Part shown: piece after piece, positions 36,228 to 45,924 of the stretch
How the letters are laid out: the number at the start of each line of letters is the position of its first letter
Position numbering within the stretch: position 1 is the first letter of the stretch
Assembly: GCF_014200435.1 (NCBI RefSeq)
Contig: NZ_JACHBR010000001.1
Location: 372,001 to 436,000, forward strand
Source of the DNA: Sphaerisporangium krabiense
GTDB lineage: Bacteria; Actinomycetota; Actinomycetes; Streptosporangiales; Streptosporangiaceae
Reading direction: 5' to 3'
Length of the DNA: 64,000 nt
The notes under the pieces: generated by a model
What the model was told of the DNA's origin: nothing
Databases searched by the model: none
What the model saw: the letters and a program-made list of their open reading frames with translations, nothing else
Position numbers and translations under genes: made by a program

Positions 36228-38045
36228 TCATGGGGTCGGCGGGTCCAGCCACAGGTTGGTGACGTCGTAGAACTGGAACGCCGTCAGGTAGAGGGCGTTC
36301 TTGACCCGCTTGGAGTGGTAGATCGGATAGTTCTGGTTCTGGAAGGGCACGATGACGGCGTCGGCCAGCACCTGCTGGTCCACCTGGTGCCACAGGCCCG
36401 CGGCCGTGGCCTGGTCGGACGCGGTCAGCGCCTGCTTGATCAGGTCGTCGACCTTGGGGTTGCTGTAGCAGCCGTAGTTGCTGGTGCCCGGGGAGCAGTT
36501 GGTCTGGAACAGCGGCTGGATGATCGCCCGGCCGTTGTTGCCGTACCAGTCCGGGATCCAGCCCGGCGCGGATATGTCCCACTTGCTCGCCTTGGCGTTG
36601 GACGGCGTCTGCAGGTAGGCGTAGAAGTCGCCCTGCCGGATCGGCAGGCCCTTGACCGTGATGCCGCACTTCTTCAGGTCGGCGGAGTAGGACTGGTACA
36701 CCGCCGGGTGGTTGCCCGCGTTGCGGAACGCGCCGGTCAGCGTCAGCCCGTTGGGGTAGCCCGCCTCGGCCAGCAGCGCCTTGCACTTGGCCGGGTCGCC
36801 GTTGTCGCCGGGCGTGGGGTACGGGTCGTACTCCTGGTAGCCGATGTTGCCGGGCGGGATGACGGTGTGCAGCGGCGTGTTGAGCTCCTTGCCGCCGTAG
36901 ATCTTGTTGATGGCGGTCTTGCTGATGGCGTACTCGATGGCCTGGCGCACCTTGAGCTTGCCCATCGCGCCGTTCTCGTTCCCGCTCTGCAGGTTGAAGA
37001 CGAGGTACGGGTTGGTGACCGCGCCGGGGAAGATCTTGAAGTTGGGGTCGCCGGAGGAGGTCAGGCGGGGAAGCTGCGCGGTCGGGACCGGCAGGTCCCA
37101 CGACAGGTCGGCGGTGCCGGCCTCCAGCTGCTGCTGCACGCTGTCCGGCTCGGTGACGCTCTCCTTGACCTCGATGGCGTCGACGTACTGGTGCCGGACC
37201 GGGTCCGCCTCCTGCTTCCAGGCCGGGTTGCGCTCCAGCCGGATCTCCTTGGTCGCCACGTACTTGGTGATCTTGTACGGGCCGTTGGAGATCACGTTCT
37301 GCCGGAACCGCGCGTCGTCAGGGGCGTACCGGTCGTACTCCTGCGGCGCCGCGGAGGCGAAGTTCAGGGCCAGGATGTTGAGGAAGTCGCTCGCCGGCCG
37401 GGTCAGCGTGAAGACGATGGTGAGGTCGTCCTTGGCCTTCACGCCCTCGATCTCGTGGGAGTTCTGGAAGTCGGCCAGGCCCTGCGGCGTCGGCTTGGCC
37501 GAGGTGAACGCCTTGGCGTAGTCCGCGCAGTAGCCGGCCATCCCCTTGATCGTGCTGGTGTAGTAGCCCGGCGCGCCCGAGCCGGCCACGGGGTTGCAGA
37601 TCCGCTTGAAGCCGCGGACGAAGTCCTGCGCGGTGACCTGCCGGGGCGGATTCGTGTCCCACTGGACGCCCGGGCGCAGCTTGACGGTGTAGGTGAGCTG
37701 GTCGGCGCTGAGGCCCCCGTTGGCCGTCGTCGGGATCTCCGTGGCGACGTCCGGGATGACCTCCAGGGCCTTCTTGGCGTCGTTGGACGCCGGCAGCGTG
37801 AAGAGCTGGCGGGCGTAGGCGCGCAGGATGCCGTTGGTGACCGTGTAGTAGGTGCTGGTGGGGTCGAGGTGGTCGACGTCGCCGCCTCCGACCAGGCGCA
37901 GCGTGCCGCCCGAGGTGGGCTTGCCCGCCCGCTCCGGCGTGGCGGACCCGCTCGGGCCCGCGACGCCGCTGTCCGTCTGACACGCCGTGGCGAGCAACAT
38001 CGCCGCGGCCATACCCGCGATGGTGAGATGGCGCCTGTTGGCCAT
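36228..38045 (-). CDS. Peptide ABC transporter substrate-binding lipoprotein
   Basis: The 605-residue SBP_bac_5 (cluster C) protein has a lipoprotein signal with lipobox LATAC and Cys22 (MLLATACQTDSG). The family pattern GGTLRLVGGGDVDHLDPTSTYY follows, and LRPGVQWDTNPPRQVTAQDF marks the conserved core. It captures peptides or related solutes outside the cell for the DppBCDF-type importer. GAGGAGGGA lies 4 nt before the ATG. It is the first gene of the operon. The substrate cannot be predicted by eye. Confidence 0.94.
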   Translation of the reverse strand: MANRRHLTIAGMAAAMLLATACQTDSGVAGPSGSATPERAGKPTSGGTLRLVGGGDVDHLDPTSTYYTVTNGILRAYARQLFTLPASNDAKKALEVIPDVATEIPTTANGGLSADQLTYTVKLRPGVQWDTNPPRQVTAQDFVRGFKRICNPVAGSGAPGYYTSTIKGMAGYCADYAKAFTSAKPTPQGLADFQNSHEIEGVKAKDDLTIVFTLTRPASDFLNILALNFASAAPQEYDRYAPDDARFRQNVISNGPYKITKYVATKEIRLERNPAWKQEADPVRHQYVDAIEVKESVTEPDSVQQQLEAGTADLSWDLPVPTAQLPRLTSSGDPNFKIFPGAVTNPYLVFNLQSGNENGAMGKLKVRQAIEYAISKTAINKIYGGKELNTPLHTVIPPGNIGYQEYDPYPTPGDNGDPAKCKALLAEAGYPNGLTLTGAFRNAGNHPAVYQSYSADLKKCGITVKGLPIRQGDFYAYLQTPSNAKASKWDISAPGWIPDWYGNNGRAIIQPLFQTNCSPGTSNYGCYSNPKVDDLIKQALTASDQATAAGLWHQVDQQVLADAVIVPFQNQNYPIYHSKRVKNALYLTAFQFYDVTNLWLDPPTP

Positions 38046-38324
38046 CTTCCCTCCTCATGCCGAGAGTGGGCATTCGTGGTGGCCGGTCTCCATGAAGGAA
38101 CCCACTCCGGAGGGGTCGGTGTCGAGAGCGGTTACGCAACCGTTGGCGAGGCGCGATCCCCAAGTGATGCCGGTTCAGTGCGGAAACATCAGCGAATCGC
38201 GACAAATACCTTCATTGCCGCGCTGTTCTGCGAAGACGCGGCGGGCGCGGTGCACGAACCCGGGCGGACGGACGCGGAAGGAGCCGGACGGCCGGACGTG
38301 GAAGGGCGCCGCCGTGGGCGGGGC
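38046..38324 (-). promoter_or_regulatory. Promoter region of the peptide ABC operon
   Basis: This 279-bp region lies between the second SAH hydrolase stop and the binding-protein start, both on the minus strand. It contains CGGTT-ACGC-AACCG (about 38128-38142), a 5-bp inverted repeat that may be an operator, and a strong ribosome site next to the start. No convincing terminator for the upstream gene was found, so some read-through is possible. Confidence 0.35.
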
Positions 38325-39575
38325 TCAGGAGCCGAGCCGCCAGGAGCGCAGATAGTCCGTCTGCGCGGGCGTGAGGGCGTCGATGGCGATGCCGGCCGCG
38401 GCCAGCTTGAGCCGCGCCACCTCGGCGTCGATGTCCGCCGGGACGTCGTACACCCCGGGGGCGAGGCGGGCGCGCTCGGCGGCCAGCCACGCGACGGCCA
38501 GCGCCTGCGCGGAGAACGACATGTCCATGACGGCCGCGGGATGCCCCTCGGCGGCCGTCAGGTTGACCAGGCGGCCCTCGGCGAGCAGCAGGAGGCGGCG
38601 CCCGCCGGGCAGGACGTACTCGTCGGTGTGGGGCCGCACGCCGCGGGTGACGTCCTCGGCCAGGCCCTCCAGGGCCCGGACGTCGATCTCGACGTCGAAG
38701 TGGCCGGCGTTGGCCAGGACGGCGCCGTCGCGCATCTCGGCCAGGTGCTCGGCCCGGATCACGTCGCGGTTGCCGGTGACGGTGATGAACAGGTCGCCCG
38801 CGCGGGCCGCCCGCTCCATGGGCAGCACCTCGTACCCCTGCAGGCTGGCGTCCAGGGCCTTCACCGGGTCGATCTCGGTGACGATGACCCGCGCCCCCTG
38901 CCCCCTGGCCCGCTCGGCGACGCCGCGCCCGCAGAAGCCGAACCCGGCGACGACGACCGTGCGCCCGGCGATGAGCATGTTGGTGGCGCGCGTGATGCCG
39001 TCCAGCGTGGACTGGCCGGTGCCGTACCGGTTGTCGAACATGCGCTTGATGCGGGTGTCGTTGACCGCGACCACCGGGAAGCGCAGGGCCTGCTCGGCGG
39101 CCATCTGGCGCAGGCGGATGATGCCGGTGGTGGTCTCCTCGCAGCCGCCGCCGACCCCGTCCAGCAGGTCCAGGCGCTCGGTGTGCAGGATGTTGACCAG
39201 GTCGCAGCCGTCGTCGAGCACCAGGTCGGGCGCGATGTCCAGCGCCTCGTTGATGTGCCGGTAGTAGGTGTCGCGGTCCACCCCGGCGCGGGCCCGCACG
39301 TCCACGTCGTAGCCGCGCAGCGCCGCCGCCACGTCGTCCTGGGTGGACAGCGGGTTGGAGGCGGCGAGCGCGATCACCGCGCCCCCGGCCCTGAGCGCCC
39401 CCATCAGCACGGCGGTCTCGGCCGTGACGTGCAGGCACGCCGCGATCCTCAGGCCCTCCAGCGGGCGGGTCGCCGCGAACCGCTCCCCGACCGCGCGCAG
39501 CACGGGCATCGCGCGCATGGCCCAGTCGATCCGGCGCTCCCCGGCCTCGGCGAACTGCGCGTCGTCGGCTTCCAC
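38325..39575 (-). CDS. Second adenosylhomocysteinase paralogue, short archaeal/thermophile-type
   Basis: The 416-residue protein has the complete SAH hydrolase catalytic set: LHVTAET (His/Thr), LVLDDGCDLV (Asp), EETTTG (Glu) and NDTRIKRMFDNRYG (Lys/Asp). The NAD-binding Rossmann loop is GFGFCGRGVAERARGQGARV. It lacks the roughly 40-residue insertion of the bacterial enzyme next door. It ends in YLRSWRLGS rather than the KPDHYRY tail, as in the archaeal/Thermotoga branch, which includes S-inosylhomocysteine hydrolase. The start is the GTG at 39575 with GAAGGA about 10 nt upstream. The open frame continues further right only as a shadow of ahcY. It may hydrolyse SAH or a related ribosyl-homocysteine; the exact substrate is open. 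Confidence 0.88.
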   Translation of the reverse strand: MEADDAQFAEAGERRIDWAMRAMPVLRAVGERFAATRPLEGLRIAACLHVTAETAVLMGALRAGGAVIALAASNPLSTQDDVAAALRGYDVDVRARAGVDRDTYYRHINEALDIAPDLVLDDGCDLVNILHTERLDLLDGVGGGCEETTTGIIRLRQMAAEQALRFPVVAVNDTRIKRMFDNRYGTGQSTLDGITRATNMLIAGRTVVVAGFGFCGRGVAERARGQGARVIVTEIDPVKALDASLQGYEVLPMERAARAGDLFITVTGNRDVIRAEHLAEMRDGAVLANAGHFDVEIDVRALEGLAEDVTRGVRPHTDEYVLPGGRRLLLLAEGRLVNLTAAEGHPAAVMDMSFSAQALAVAWLAAERARLAPGVYDVPADIDAEVARLKLAAAGIAIDALTPAQTDYLRSWRLGS

Positions 39576-39621
39576 TGTCGTCGCGTCCTTCGGTAGTGCG
39601 GTGGTGCCCGATGTGGCGAAA

Positions 39622-39650
39622 GGTCCCCGCGCCGACCCGGCGCGGGGACC
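39622..39650 (-). terminator. Terminator between the two SAH hydrolase genes
   Basis: A 12-bp perfect inverted repeat (39622-39633 with 39639-39650, 5-nt loop) lies directly after the ahcY stop. It suggests that the downstream paralogue has its own promoter or receives only read-through. Confidence 0.7.
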
Positions 39651-39682
39651 TCGTGCCCGGCCTCGGCGGCCGGTGCCGCGGA

Positions 39683-41110
<1,428 letters not shown>

Positions 41111-41160
41111 CGTGTCTTCTCCTCAACCCGGATCATTCGTCTCTGCGAGTGTAAGAGCCC

Positions 41161-41198
41161 GTCAGGCCCCAATGCAGCCCCAGAACTGCGAACCTGAC
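41161..41198. promoter_or_regulatory. Nested inverted repeat between ahcY and the MerR gene
   Basis: GTCAGG (41161-41166) pairs with CCTGAC (41193-41198), and inside them GCAG (41174-41177) pairs with CTGC (41186-41189). In the 111-bp divergent gap this could be an operator or a folded ahcY leader. It does not match the conserved core of the SAH riboswitch as I know it. Confidence 0.4.
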
Positions 41199-41221
41199 AC
41201 AAGAATGTGAGAATCAGCTCT

Positions 41222-41557
41222 ATGCGTATCACCGAGGCGGCGAAACGACTGGGTATGTCTCCACGAATGCTCCGATACCGGGAGGCTCTCGGCCTTCTCC
41301 CCGCGACCCGCAGCAAGGGCGCGCATCGCCGGTACGGGCCCGACGAGCTCGCCGCCGTCACCCAGGCCATGGAACTGGAGCGGCGCTTCGACGTCTCCCC
41401 CGCGGAGCTGGCCTTCGGGCTGCGGGTGCTCAGCGAGCCCGCCGCCGCCCAGGCCGTGCGCGAGCTGGGCCTGCGCATCGGGCGCATCCACGCGCCGCGC
41501 CGGGCCCTCGACTTCGAGAAGGAGAAGGCGCTGCGGCTGCTCCGCCAGGGACGGTGA
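41222..41557 (+). CDS. MerR-family transcriptional regulator
   Basis: The 111-residue protein begins with a MerR-type winged helix-turn-helix (MRITEAAKRLGMSPRMLRYREALGLLPATRS, about 1-70, including RRYGPDELAAV). A short helical tail replaces a full effector domain, and no metal-binding Cys cluster is visible. It could respond to a small molecule or act like BldC-type short MerR proteins. A GTG at 41207 is an alternative start, adding five residues. Divergent from ahcY, so regulation of ahcY or of itself is plausible but unproven. Confidence 0.85.
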   Translation: MRITEAAKRLGMSPRMLRYREALGLLPATRSKGAHRRYGPDELAAVTQAMELERRFDVSPAELAFGLRVLSEPAAAQAVRELGLRIGRIHAPRRALDFEKEKALRLLRQGR

Positions 41558-41623
41558 CCAGCGTACCCGCCACGCCGGAGGCCGGCCGGAAGAGGCCCTG
41601 AGGAGGCCTCGCCCGCCCGGGGC

Positions 41624-42583
41624 TCAGGAACGGTCGGCCGGCGCCGAGTCCGCGGACGCGGAGGACTCCTTGCCCGGCCGATACAGATCCGGCTCCAGGT
41701 AGATGACCCGGGCGATCGGCACGGCCTCGCGGATGCGCCGCTCGGCCTCGTCGATGCCCTTGGCGACCTCGGCCGCGGTGTCGTCGTGGTCGACCGCGAT
41801 CTTGGCCGCGACCAGCAGCTCCTCGGGGCCGAGGTGCAGCGTGCGCAGGTGGATCACCTTGGTCACGCGCTCGCTGGACTCCAGGGCCTCGCAGATCTGG
41901 CGCTCGGACTCCGGCGTCGCGCTCTCGCCGATGAGCAGGGACTTGGTCTCGATCGCGAGGATCACCGCGATGACCGCCAGCAGCACGCCGATCATCAGCG
42001 TGCCGACGCCGTCCCACATGCCCTCGCCGGTGACCACGGCCATCGTGACGCCGAACAGCGCGAAGACCAGGCCGAGCAGCGCGCCCAGGTCCTCGAGGAG
42101 GACCACCGGCAGCTCGGGGGCCTTGGCCCGGCGGATGAACGTGAACCAGGACTCCTCGCCCTTGACCCCGCCGGCCTCCTTGATCGCGGTGCGGAAGGAG
42201 AAGCCCTCCGCGACGATCGCGAAGATCAGGACGCCGAAGGCCCAGCCGGGCGACTCGACCGCGTGCGGGTTCGTGATCTTCTCGAAGCCCTCGTAGAGCG
42301 AGAAGAGCGCGCCGATCGTGAACAGCACCACCGCCACCACGAACGCGTAGAAGTAGCGCTCGCGGCCGTAGCCGAAGGGGTGCTTGCGGTTCTCGCGCTT
42401 GCGCGATCGTTTGCCGCCGAGCAGCAGCAGGGCCTGGTTGCCCGAGTCCGCCACCGAGTGGACCGACTCGGCGAGCATCGAGGAGGAGCCCGTGAACAGG
42501 AACGCCACGAACTTCGCCACCGCGATCGCCAGGTTGGCACCCAACGCCGCGATGATCGCCTTGGTACCGCCGCCCGCGCTCAC
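41624..42583 (-). CDS. Cation diffusion facilitator family transporter
   Basis: The 319-residue protein has about six transmembrane helices and a cytoplasmic C-terminal domain (about 205-305; ESERQICEALESSERVTKVIHLRTLHLG). TM2 has the metal-site pattern AESVHSVADSGNQ (HxxxD). TM5, however, reads LLEDLGALLG, an Asp-based motif without the usual His. This is the SLC30A9-like branch, in which zinc transport is less certain. The GTG start is weakly supported. It stands alone between convergent MerR and the upstream isomerase gene. Confidence 0.88.
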   Translation of the reverse strand: MSAGGGTKAIIAALGANLAIAVAKFVAFLFTGSSSMLAESVHSVADSGNQALLLLGGKRSRKRENRKHPFGYGRERYFYAFVVAVVLFTIGALFSLYEGFEKITNPHAVESPGWAFGVLIFAIVAEGFSFRTAIKEAGGVKGEESWFTFIRRAKAPELPVVLLEDLGALLGLVFALFGVTMAVVTGEGMWDGVGTLMIGVLLAVIAVILAIETKSLLIGESATPESERQICEALESSERVTKVIHLRTLHLGPEELLVAAKIAVDHDDTAAEVAKGIDEAERRIREAVPIARVIYLEPDLYRPGKESSASADSAPADRS

Positions 42584-42620
42584 CCGCTGTATCCACCCAT
42601 CCGTCAGAACATACGATCAG

Positions 42621-42640
42621 GTGACCGCCAAAGCGGTCAC
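42621..42640 (-). terminator. Terminator after the SIS isomerase gene
   Basis: GTGACCGC (42621-42628) and GCGGTCAC (42633-42640) form a perfect 8-bp stem with a 4-nt loop, immediately after the isomerase stop codon (42651-42649) and before the CDF start. Confidence 0.6.
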
Positions 42641-42648
42641 GGCAGATC

Positions 42649-43770
42649 TTATTGGGAAATTCTCGACTTAAGTTCCCCGATAACGCGCACCGAAGCCGGA
42701 TCGATGCCGTATCCGAGCGCCAGGTACACGCTCCCGTAGTCGGCAAGGCCGACCAGCGAGGCCAGCCGCTCCAGCGGATGCGCCCCCTCGGCCGTCACCT
42801 CGCTGACCGCCACGCCCCGGTCGCGCGCGAGCCCGGCCGACAGCACCCGCCGCTTGGCGACCTGCGGATGCTCGTCGAGGTCGCGCAGGAGGAACAGGCG
42901 CAGCGTCGTGGCGGCGGAGTCGGCGAAGATGTCGCGCTCGGCCAGCGGGCCCTCGAACGCCGCCACCTGGTCGTGGCCGGCCTCGGGGATCTCGCCCCAG
43001 ATGGCCGGGTACTTGGCGTTCACGCCGAGCTGGGACGCCAGGCGGCGGGCGGCCGCGGCCGCGATCGGCGAGGTGCCCCAGATCATCGGGATCGTGCCCG
43101 CCAGCTCCAGCGCCAGCGTCTTGCCCGGGTTGATGAACGACTCGCTCGACGGGCGGCAGCGGTGCGCGATGTCCTCCAGGCGCTTGGCCGCGGCCTCGAC
43201 CGCGTCCTGGCCCACGTCGGCCAGCCCGAGCGCCGCGGCGACCCCCAGCAGCGGCATGGTCACGCCCCACAGGTTGGTGCGGGCCCCGCTCACCGCGCCC
43301 GCCACCGGGACGACAGGAAGATGAAGGCCGGACGCCTGCTCGGCGATCGCCGCCAGCGGGGCGCGCGACGGGCCGACGGTCACCAGGCGGCAACCGCGCC
43401 GCGCCGCCTCCAGGGCCAGCGTGCGGGTCTCCTCGGTGGCGCCCGAGGACGACACCGCGACCACGAGGTCGGCCGCCCCCACCCAGCCGGGGAGCCGGTA
43501 GGACCGCACGGTCACGATCGGGATCGGGACGCCCGGGCCGCACACCGCCGCCAGCATGTCGCCCGCGACGGCAGAGCCGCCCATGCCCGCCACGACCAGC
43601 GCCCGCGGACGCCCCTCGTCCGACAGGCGCGCCACGCCCCCCTCCAGCGCGCCCCGGTGGGACGTGCGCACCTGCGCGCCGGAGGTGGCCACGGCGGGCA
43701 GCATGCCCGACGGGTCGCCCTCGGTCAGGAACGCCGTGTCGTCCAGCCGCTCCGCCTCGAACGAGCTCAC
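42649..43770 (-). CDS. SIS-domain bifunctional phosphoglucose/phosphomannose isomerase family protein
   Basis: The 373-residue protein has two SIS-type subdomains. Key stretches are ALVVAGMGGSAVAGDML, LVVAVSSSGATEETRTLAL (sugar-phosphate binding Ser/Thr loop) and GTSPIAAAAARRLASQLGVNAK. Family members interconvert fructose-6-P with glucose-6-P and/or mannose-6-P. Its GTG start overlaps the Trm112-like stop (GTGA), and it ends the manB operon, so a role in feeding mannose-1-P synthesis is likely. Confidence 0.88.
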   Translation of the reverse strand: MSSFEAERLDDTAFLTEGDPSGMLPAVATSGAQVRTSHRGALEGGVARLSDEGRPRALVVAGMGGSAVAGDMLAAVCGPGVPIPIVTVRSYRLPGWVGAADLVVAVSSSGATEETRTLALEAARRGCRLVTVGPSRAPLAAIAEQASGLHLPVVPVAGAVSGARTNLWGVTMPLLGVAAALGLADVGQDAVEAAAKRLEDIAHRCRPSSESFINPGKTLALELAGTIPMIWGTSPIAAAAARRLASQLGVNAKYPAIWGEIPEAGHDQVAAFEGPLAERDIFADSAATTLRLFLLRDLDEHPQVAKRRVLSAGLARDRGVAVSEVTAEGAHPLERLASLVGLADYGSVYLALGYGIDPASVRVIGELKSRISQ

Positions 43771-43940
43771 GCCTTGCGCGCCTCGTCGAGCAGCAGCACC
43801 GGGATGTCGTCGCGGACGGGGTAGATCAGCCCGCAGGTCTCCGACGCGCACGCCAGCTCGTCGCCCTCGGACAGCGGGGTGAGCGGCGACTTGCAGTTCG
43901 GGCAGGTCAGGATGTCGAGCAGCCAGTCGGCGATCTGCAC
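43767..43940 (-). CDS. Trm112-family small zinc-binding protein
   Basis: This 57-residue gene is easily missed. It reads VQIADWLLDILTCPNCKSPL and continues to a CASETCGLIYPVRDDIPVLL segment. Two Cys pairs (Cys13/Cys16 and Cys31/Cys36) form the Trm112-like zinc ribbon, and YPVRDDIPVLL is the family hallmark. GAGGAG lies 6 nt before the GTG. It starts 2 bp after the manB stop and overlaps the isomerase start, so it is fully embedded in the operon. Eukaryotic Trm112 activates methyltransferases; the bacterial role is unclear. Confidence 0.9.
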   Translation of the reverse strand: MQIADWLLDILTCPNCKSPLTPLSEGDELACASETCGLIYPVRDDIPVLLLDEARKA

Positions 43941-43942
43941 GG

Positions 43943-45355
43943 TCAACTCCTCACGATGGCGAGGACCTCGTCACGGACCGCCGCCATCAGCGTTTCGTCC
44001 GCCCCCTCGGCGTTCAGCCGGAGGAGCGGCTCTGTGTTGGACGGACGAAGATTGAACCACCAGCCGGGACCCGACACCGTGAGACCGTCGAGATCGTCGG
44101 TGCTCGTGCCCGGACGGCCCTCGTAGGCGGCGCGGACGCGCGCCACGGTCGCCGCCTGGTCCGCCACGGTGCTGTTGATCTCGCCGGAGGCGGCGTAGCG
44201 CGCGTAGCTCGCGAGCATGTCCGACAAGGGGACCTCCCGCTCGCCGAGCGCGGCGAGAAGGTGCAGCGCCGCCAGCAGGCCGGAGTCGGCGAACCAGAAG
44301 TCCTTGAAGTAGTAGTGCGCGGAGTGCTCGCCGCCGAAGACGGCGCCCGTGCGGGCCATCTCGGCCTTGATGAACGAGTGGCCGACGCGGGTGCGGACCG
44401 GGACGCCGCCGTGCTCGGCGACGATCTCGGGGACGGCCCGGGAGGTGATCAGGTTGTGGATGATCGTGGCGCCGGGGTGGCGGGCGAGCTCGCGCACCGC
44501 GACCAGGGCCGTGATCGCCGAGGGCGAGACCGACTCGCCGCGCTCGTCGACCACCCAGCAGCGGTCGGCGTCGCCGTCGAAGGCCAGGCCGACGTCCGCC
44601 CCCTTGTCCAGGACGGCCTTCTGCAGGTCGCGCAGATTGTCCGGCTCCAGGGGATTGGCCGGGTGGTTCGGGAAATCGCCGTCGAGCTCGAAGTACAGCG
44701 GCGTCAGCTCGACCGGCAGGCCCGCGAACACCGTGGGCACGGTGTGGCCCGCCATGCCGTTCCCGGCGTCCACCACCACCTTGAGCGGCCTGATCCCCGA
44801 AAGGTCGACCAGTCCGCGCAGATGAGCGGCGTAGCCGTCGAGCAGGTCGCGCCGGACCACCGACCCCGTACCGGAGCCCCCACGGACGCCCTCCTGAGCG
44901 CCCGCGCCGGGGTCGCCGTGCGCCTCTTCGCCGGGGCCGCCCGGCGCTGAGGCGAGGAGCTCGGCCGCGCGGTCGCGGACCTGCGTCAGACCCGTCTCCG
45001 CGCTCATCGGGACGGCGCCCGCGCGGCACAGCTTCATCCCGTTGTAGCGCGCGGGATTGTGGCTGGCCGTAAACATCACCCCAGGTAACCCCAGGCTGCC
45101 GCTCGCGTAGTAGAGCAGATCGGTCGAGCCGAGCCCCGCGTCGACCACCTCGGCGCCCCGGCCGGTGGCGCCCCGGGCGAACGCCTCGGCCAGCGGGCCG
45201 GACGACGGGCGCATGTCGCGGGCGATGACGAGGGCGCCGGCGCCGAGCACCTCGACGAAGGCCGCGCCGACCGCCTCGGCCGCGCGCTCGTCCAGCTCCT
45301 CGGGCACGACGCCACGGACGTCGTACGCCTTGAAGATCTTGGGAAGATCGCCCAC
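43943..45355 (-). CDS. manB: Phosphomannomutase/phosphoglucomutase
   Basis: This alpha-D-phosphohexomutase interconverts hexose-6-P and hexose-1-P, leading to GDP-mannose or other nucleotide sugars. The 470-residue product has the phosphoserine loop FTASHNPARYNGMK, the metal loop AFDGDADRCWVVDE, the sugar loop GGEHSAHYYF and the phosphate-binding RPSNTEPLLRLNAE. A low-complexity Gly/Ala/Glu insert (about 140-165) interrupts domain 1. The GTG at 45355 with GGAG 5 nt upstream is preferred to the in-frame GTG at 45376, which lacks a ribosome site. First gene of the operon manB-Trm112-SIS isomerase. Confidence 0.94.
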   Translation of the reverse strand: MGDLPKIFKAYDVRGVVPEELDERAAEAVGAAFVEVLGAGALVIARDMRPSSGPLAEAFARGATGRGAEVVDAGLGSTDLLYYASGSLGLPGVMFTASHNPARYNGMKLCRAGAVPMSAETGLTQVRDRAAELLASAPGGPGEEAHGDPGAGAQEGVRGGSGTGSVVRRDLLDGYAAHLRGLVDLSGIRPLKVVVDAGNGMAGHTVPTVFAGLPVELTPLYFELDGDFPNHPANPLEPDNLRDLQKAVLDKGADVGLAFDGDADRCWVVDERGESVSPSAITALVAVRELARHPGATIIHNLITSRAVPEIVAEHGGVPVRTRVGHSFIKAEMARTGAVFGGEHSAHYYFKDFWFADSGLLAALHLLAALGEREVPLSDMLASYARYAASGEINSTVADQAATVARVRAAYEGRPGTSTDDLDGLTVSGPGWWFNLRPSNTEPLLRLNAEGADETLMAAVRDEVLAIVRS

Positions 45356-45558
45356 TGCCGCTCCGCCCCTAGTCACGTCTCATCGGGTCGAGCCTACTGT
45401 GTTCCACCGGGCCCGCCGACGAACCCGTGGGCGCCTGTGGACGGCGGCCTCATCCGGCCACGGGCGCGCCGCCCGCCCCGGTGAACGTTTGGGGAAACCA
45501 TGCGAAGCGCGTAGCCACGCGTGGTAAAGGCCGTGCGCCGGCGCCCCTCGGGACGGCC

Positions 45559-45924
45559 TCAGCGCTCGCGGTTCTGCTGGGCCGAGCGCAGCACCCGCAG
45601 GTGGCCCCTGCGCCCGACCTCGACCCCCTGCCCGACGGGCTCACCCGACGACGGCGCGGGCCTCGCGGCCTCGCGCACCGCGTTGGCCAGCGCCTCGAGA
45701 TCGTCGGAGCTCGGCTGGCCCGCCTCCGACGGCAGCCGCACGACCTCCCACCCACGCGGGGCCGTCAGCCGCTCCGCGTGGTCCGCGCACAGGTCGTAGC
45801 AGTGTGGTTCGACGTACGTCGCCAAAGGGCCGAGAACCGCCGTGGAGTCGGCGTAGACGTACGTGAGTGTGAAGACGGCAGGCTGCCTGCAGGCGGTACG
45901 GGAACAGCTGCGGACGGGGCTCAC
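45559..45924 (-). CDS. DUF3499 family protein
   Basis: The 121-residue protein has the DUF3499 pattern SPVRSCSRTACRQPAVFTLTYVYADSTAV..., with paired Cys residues (CSRTAC) and a second metal-ligand-like group in EPHCYDLCADH, suggesting a zinc fold. The C-terminus is charged and probably flexible. The function is unknown; the family is actinobacterial and conserved next to this metallopeptidase-like gene. The GTG has no ribosome site but TACGGT lies 6 nt upstream, indicating a leaderless mRNA. Confidence 0.85.
   Translation of the reverse strand: MSPVRSCSRTACRQPAVFTLTYVYADSTAVLGPLATYVEPHCYDLCADHAERLTAPRGWEVVRLPSEAGQPSSDDLEALANAVREAARPAPSSGEPVGQGVEVGRRGHLRVLRSAQQNRER

Noticed and set aside
36315-39596. 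1093-residue open frame on the plus strand across the binding-protein and SAH hydrolase genes
   Set aside because: It spans two well-supported genes and their intergenic region in antisense, with shadow composition and no ribosome site.
41111-41221. SAH riboswitch upstream of ahcY
   Set aside because: The stretch folds into small hairpins but lacks the conserved core (GAGGAGCGCUGC-type) of that class.
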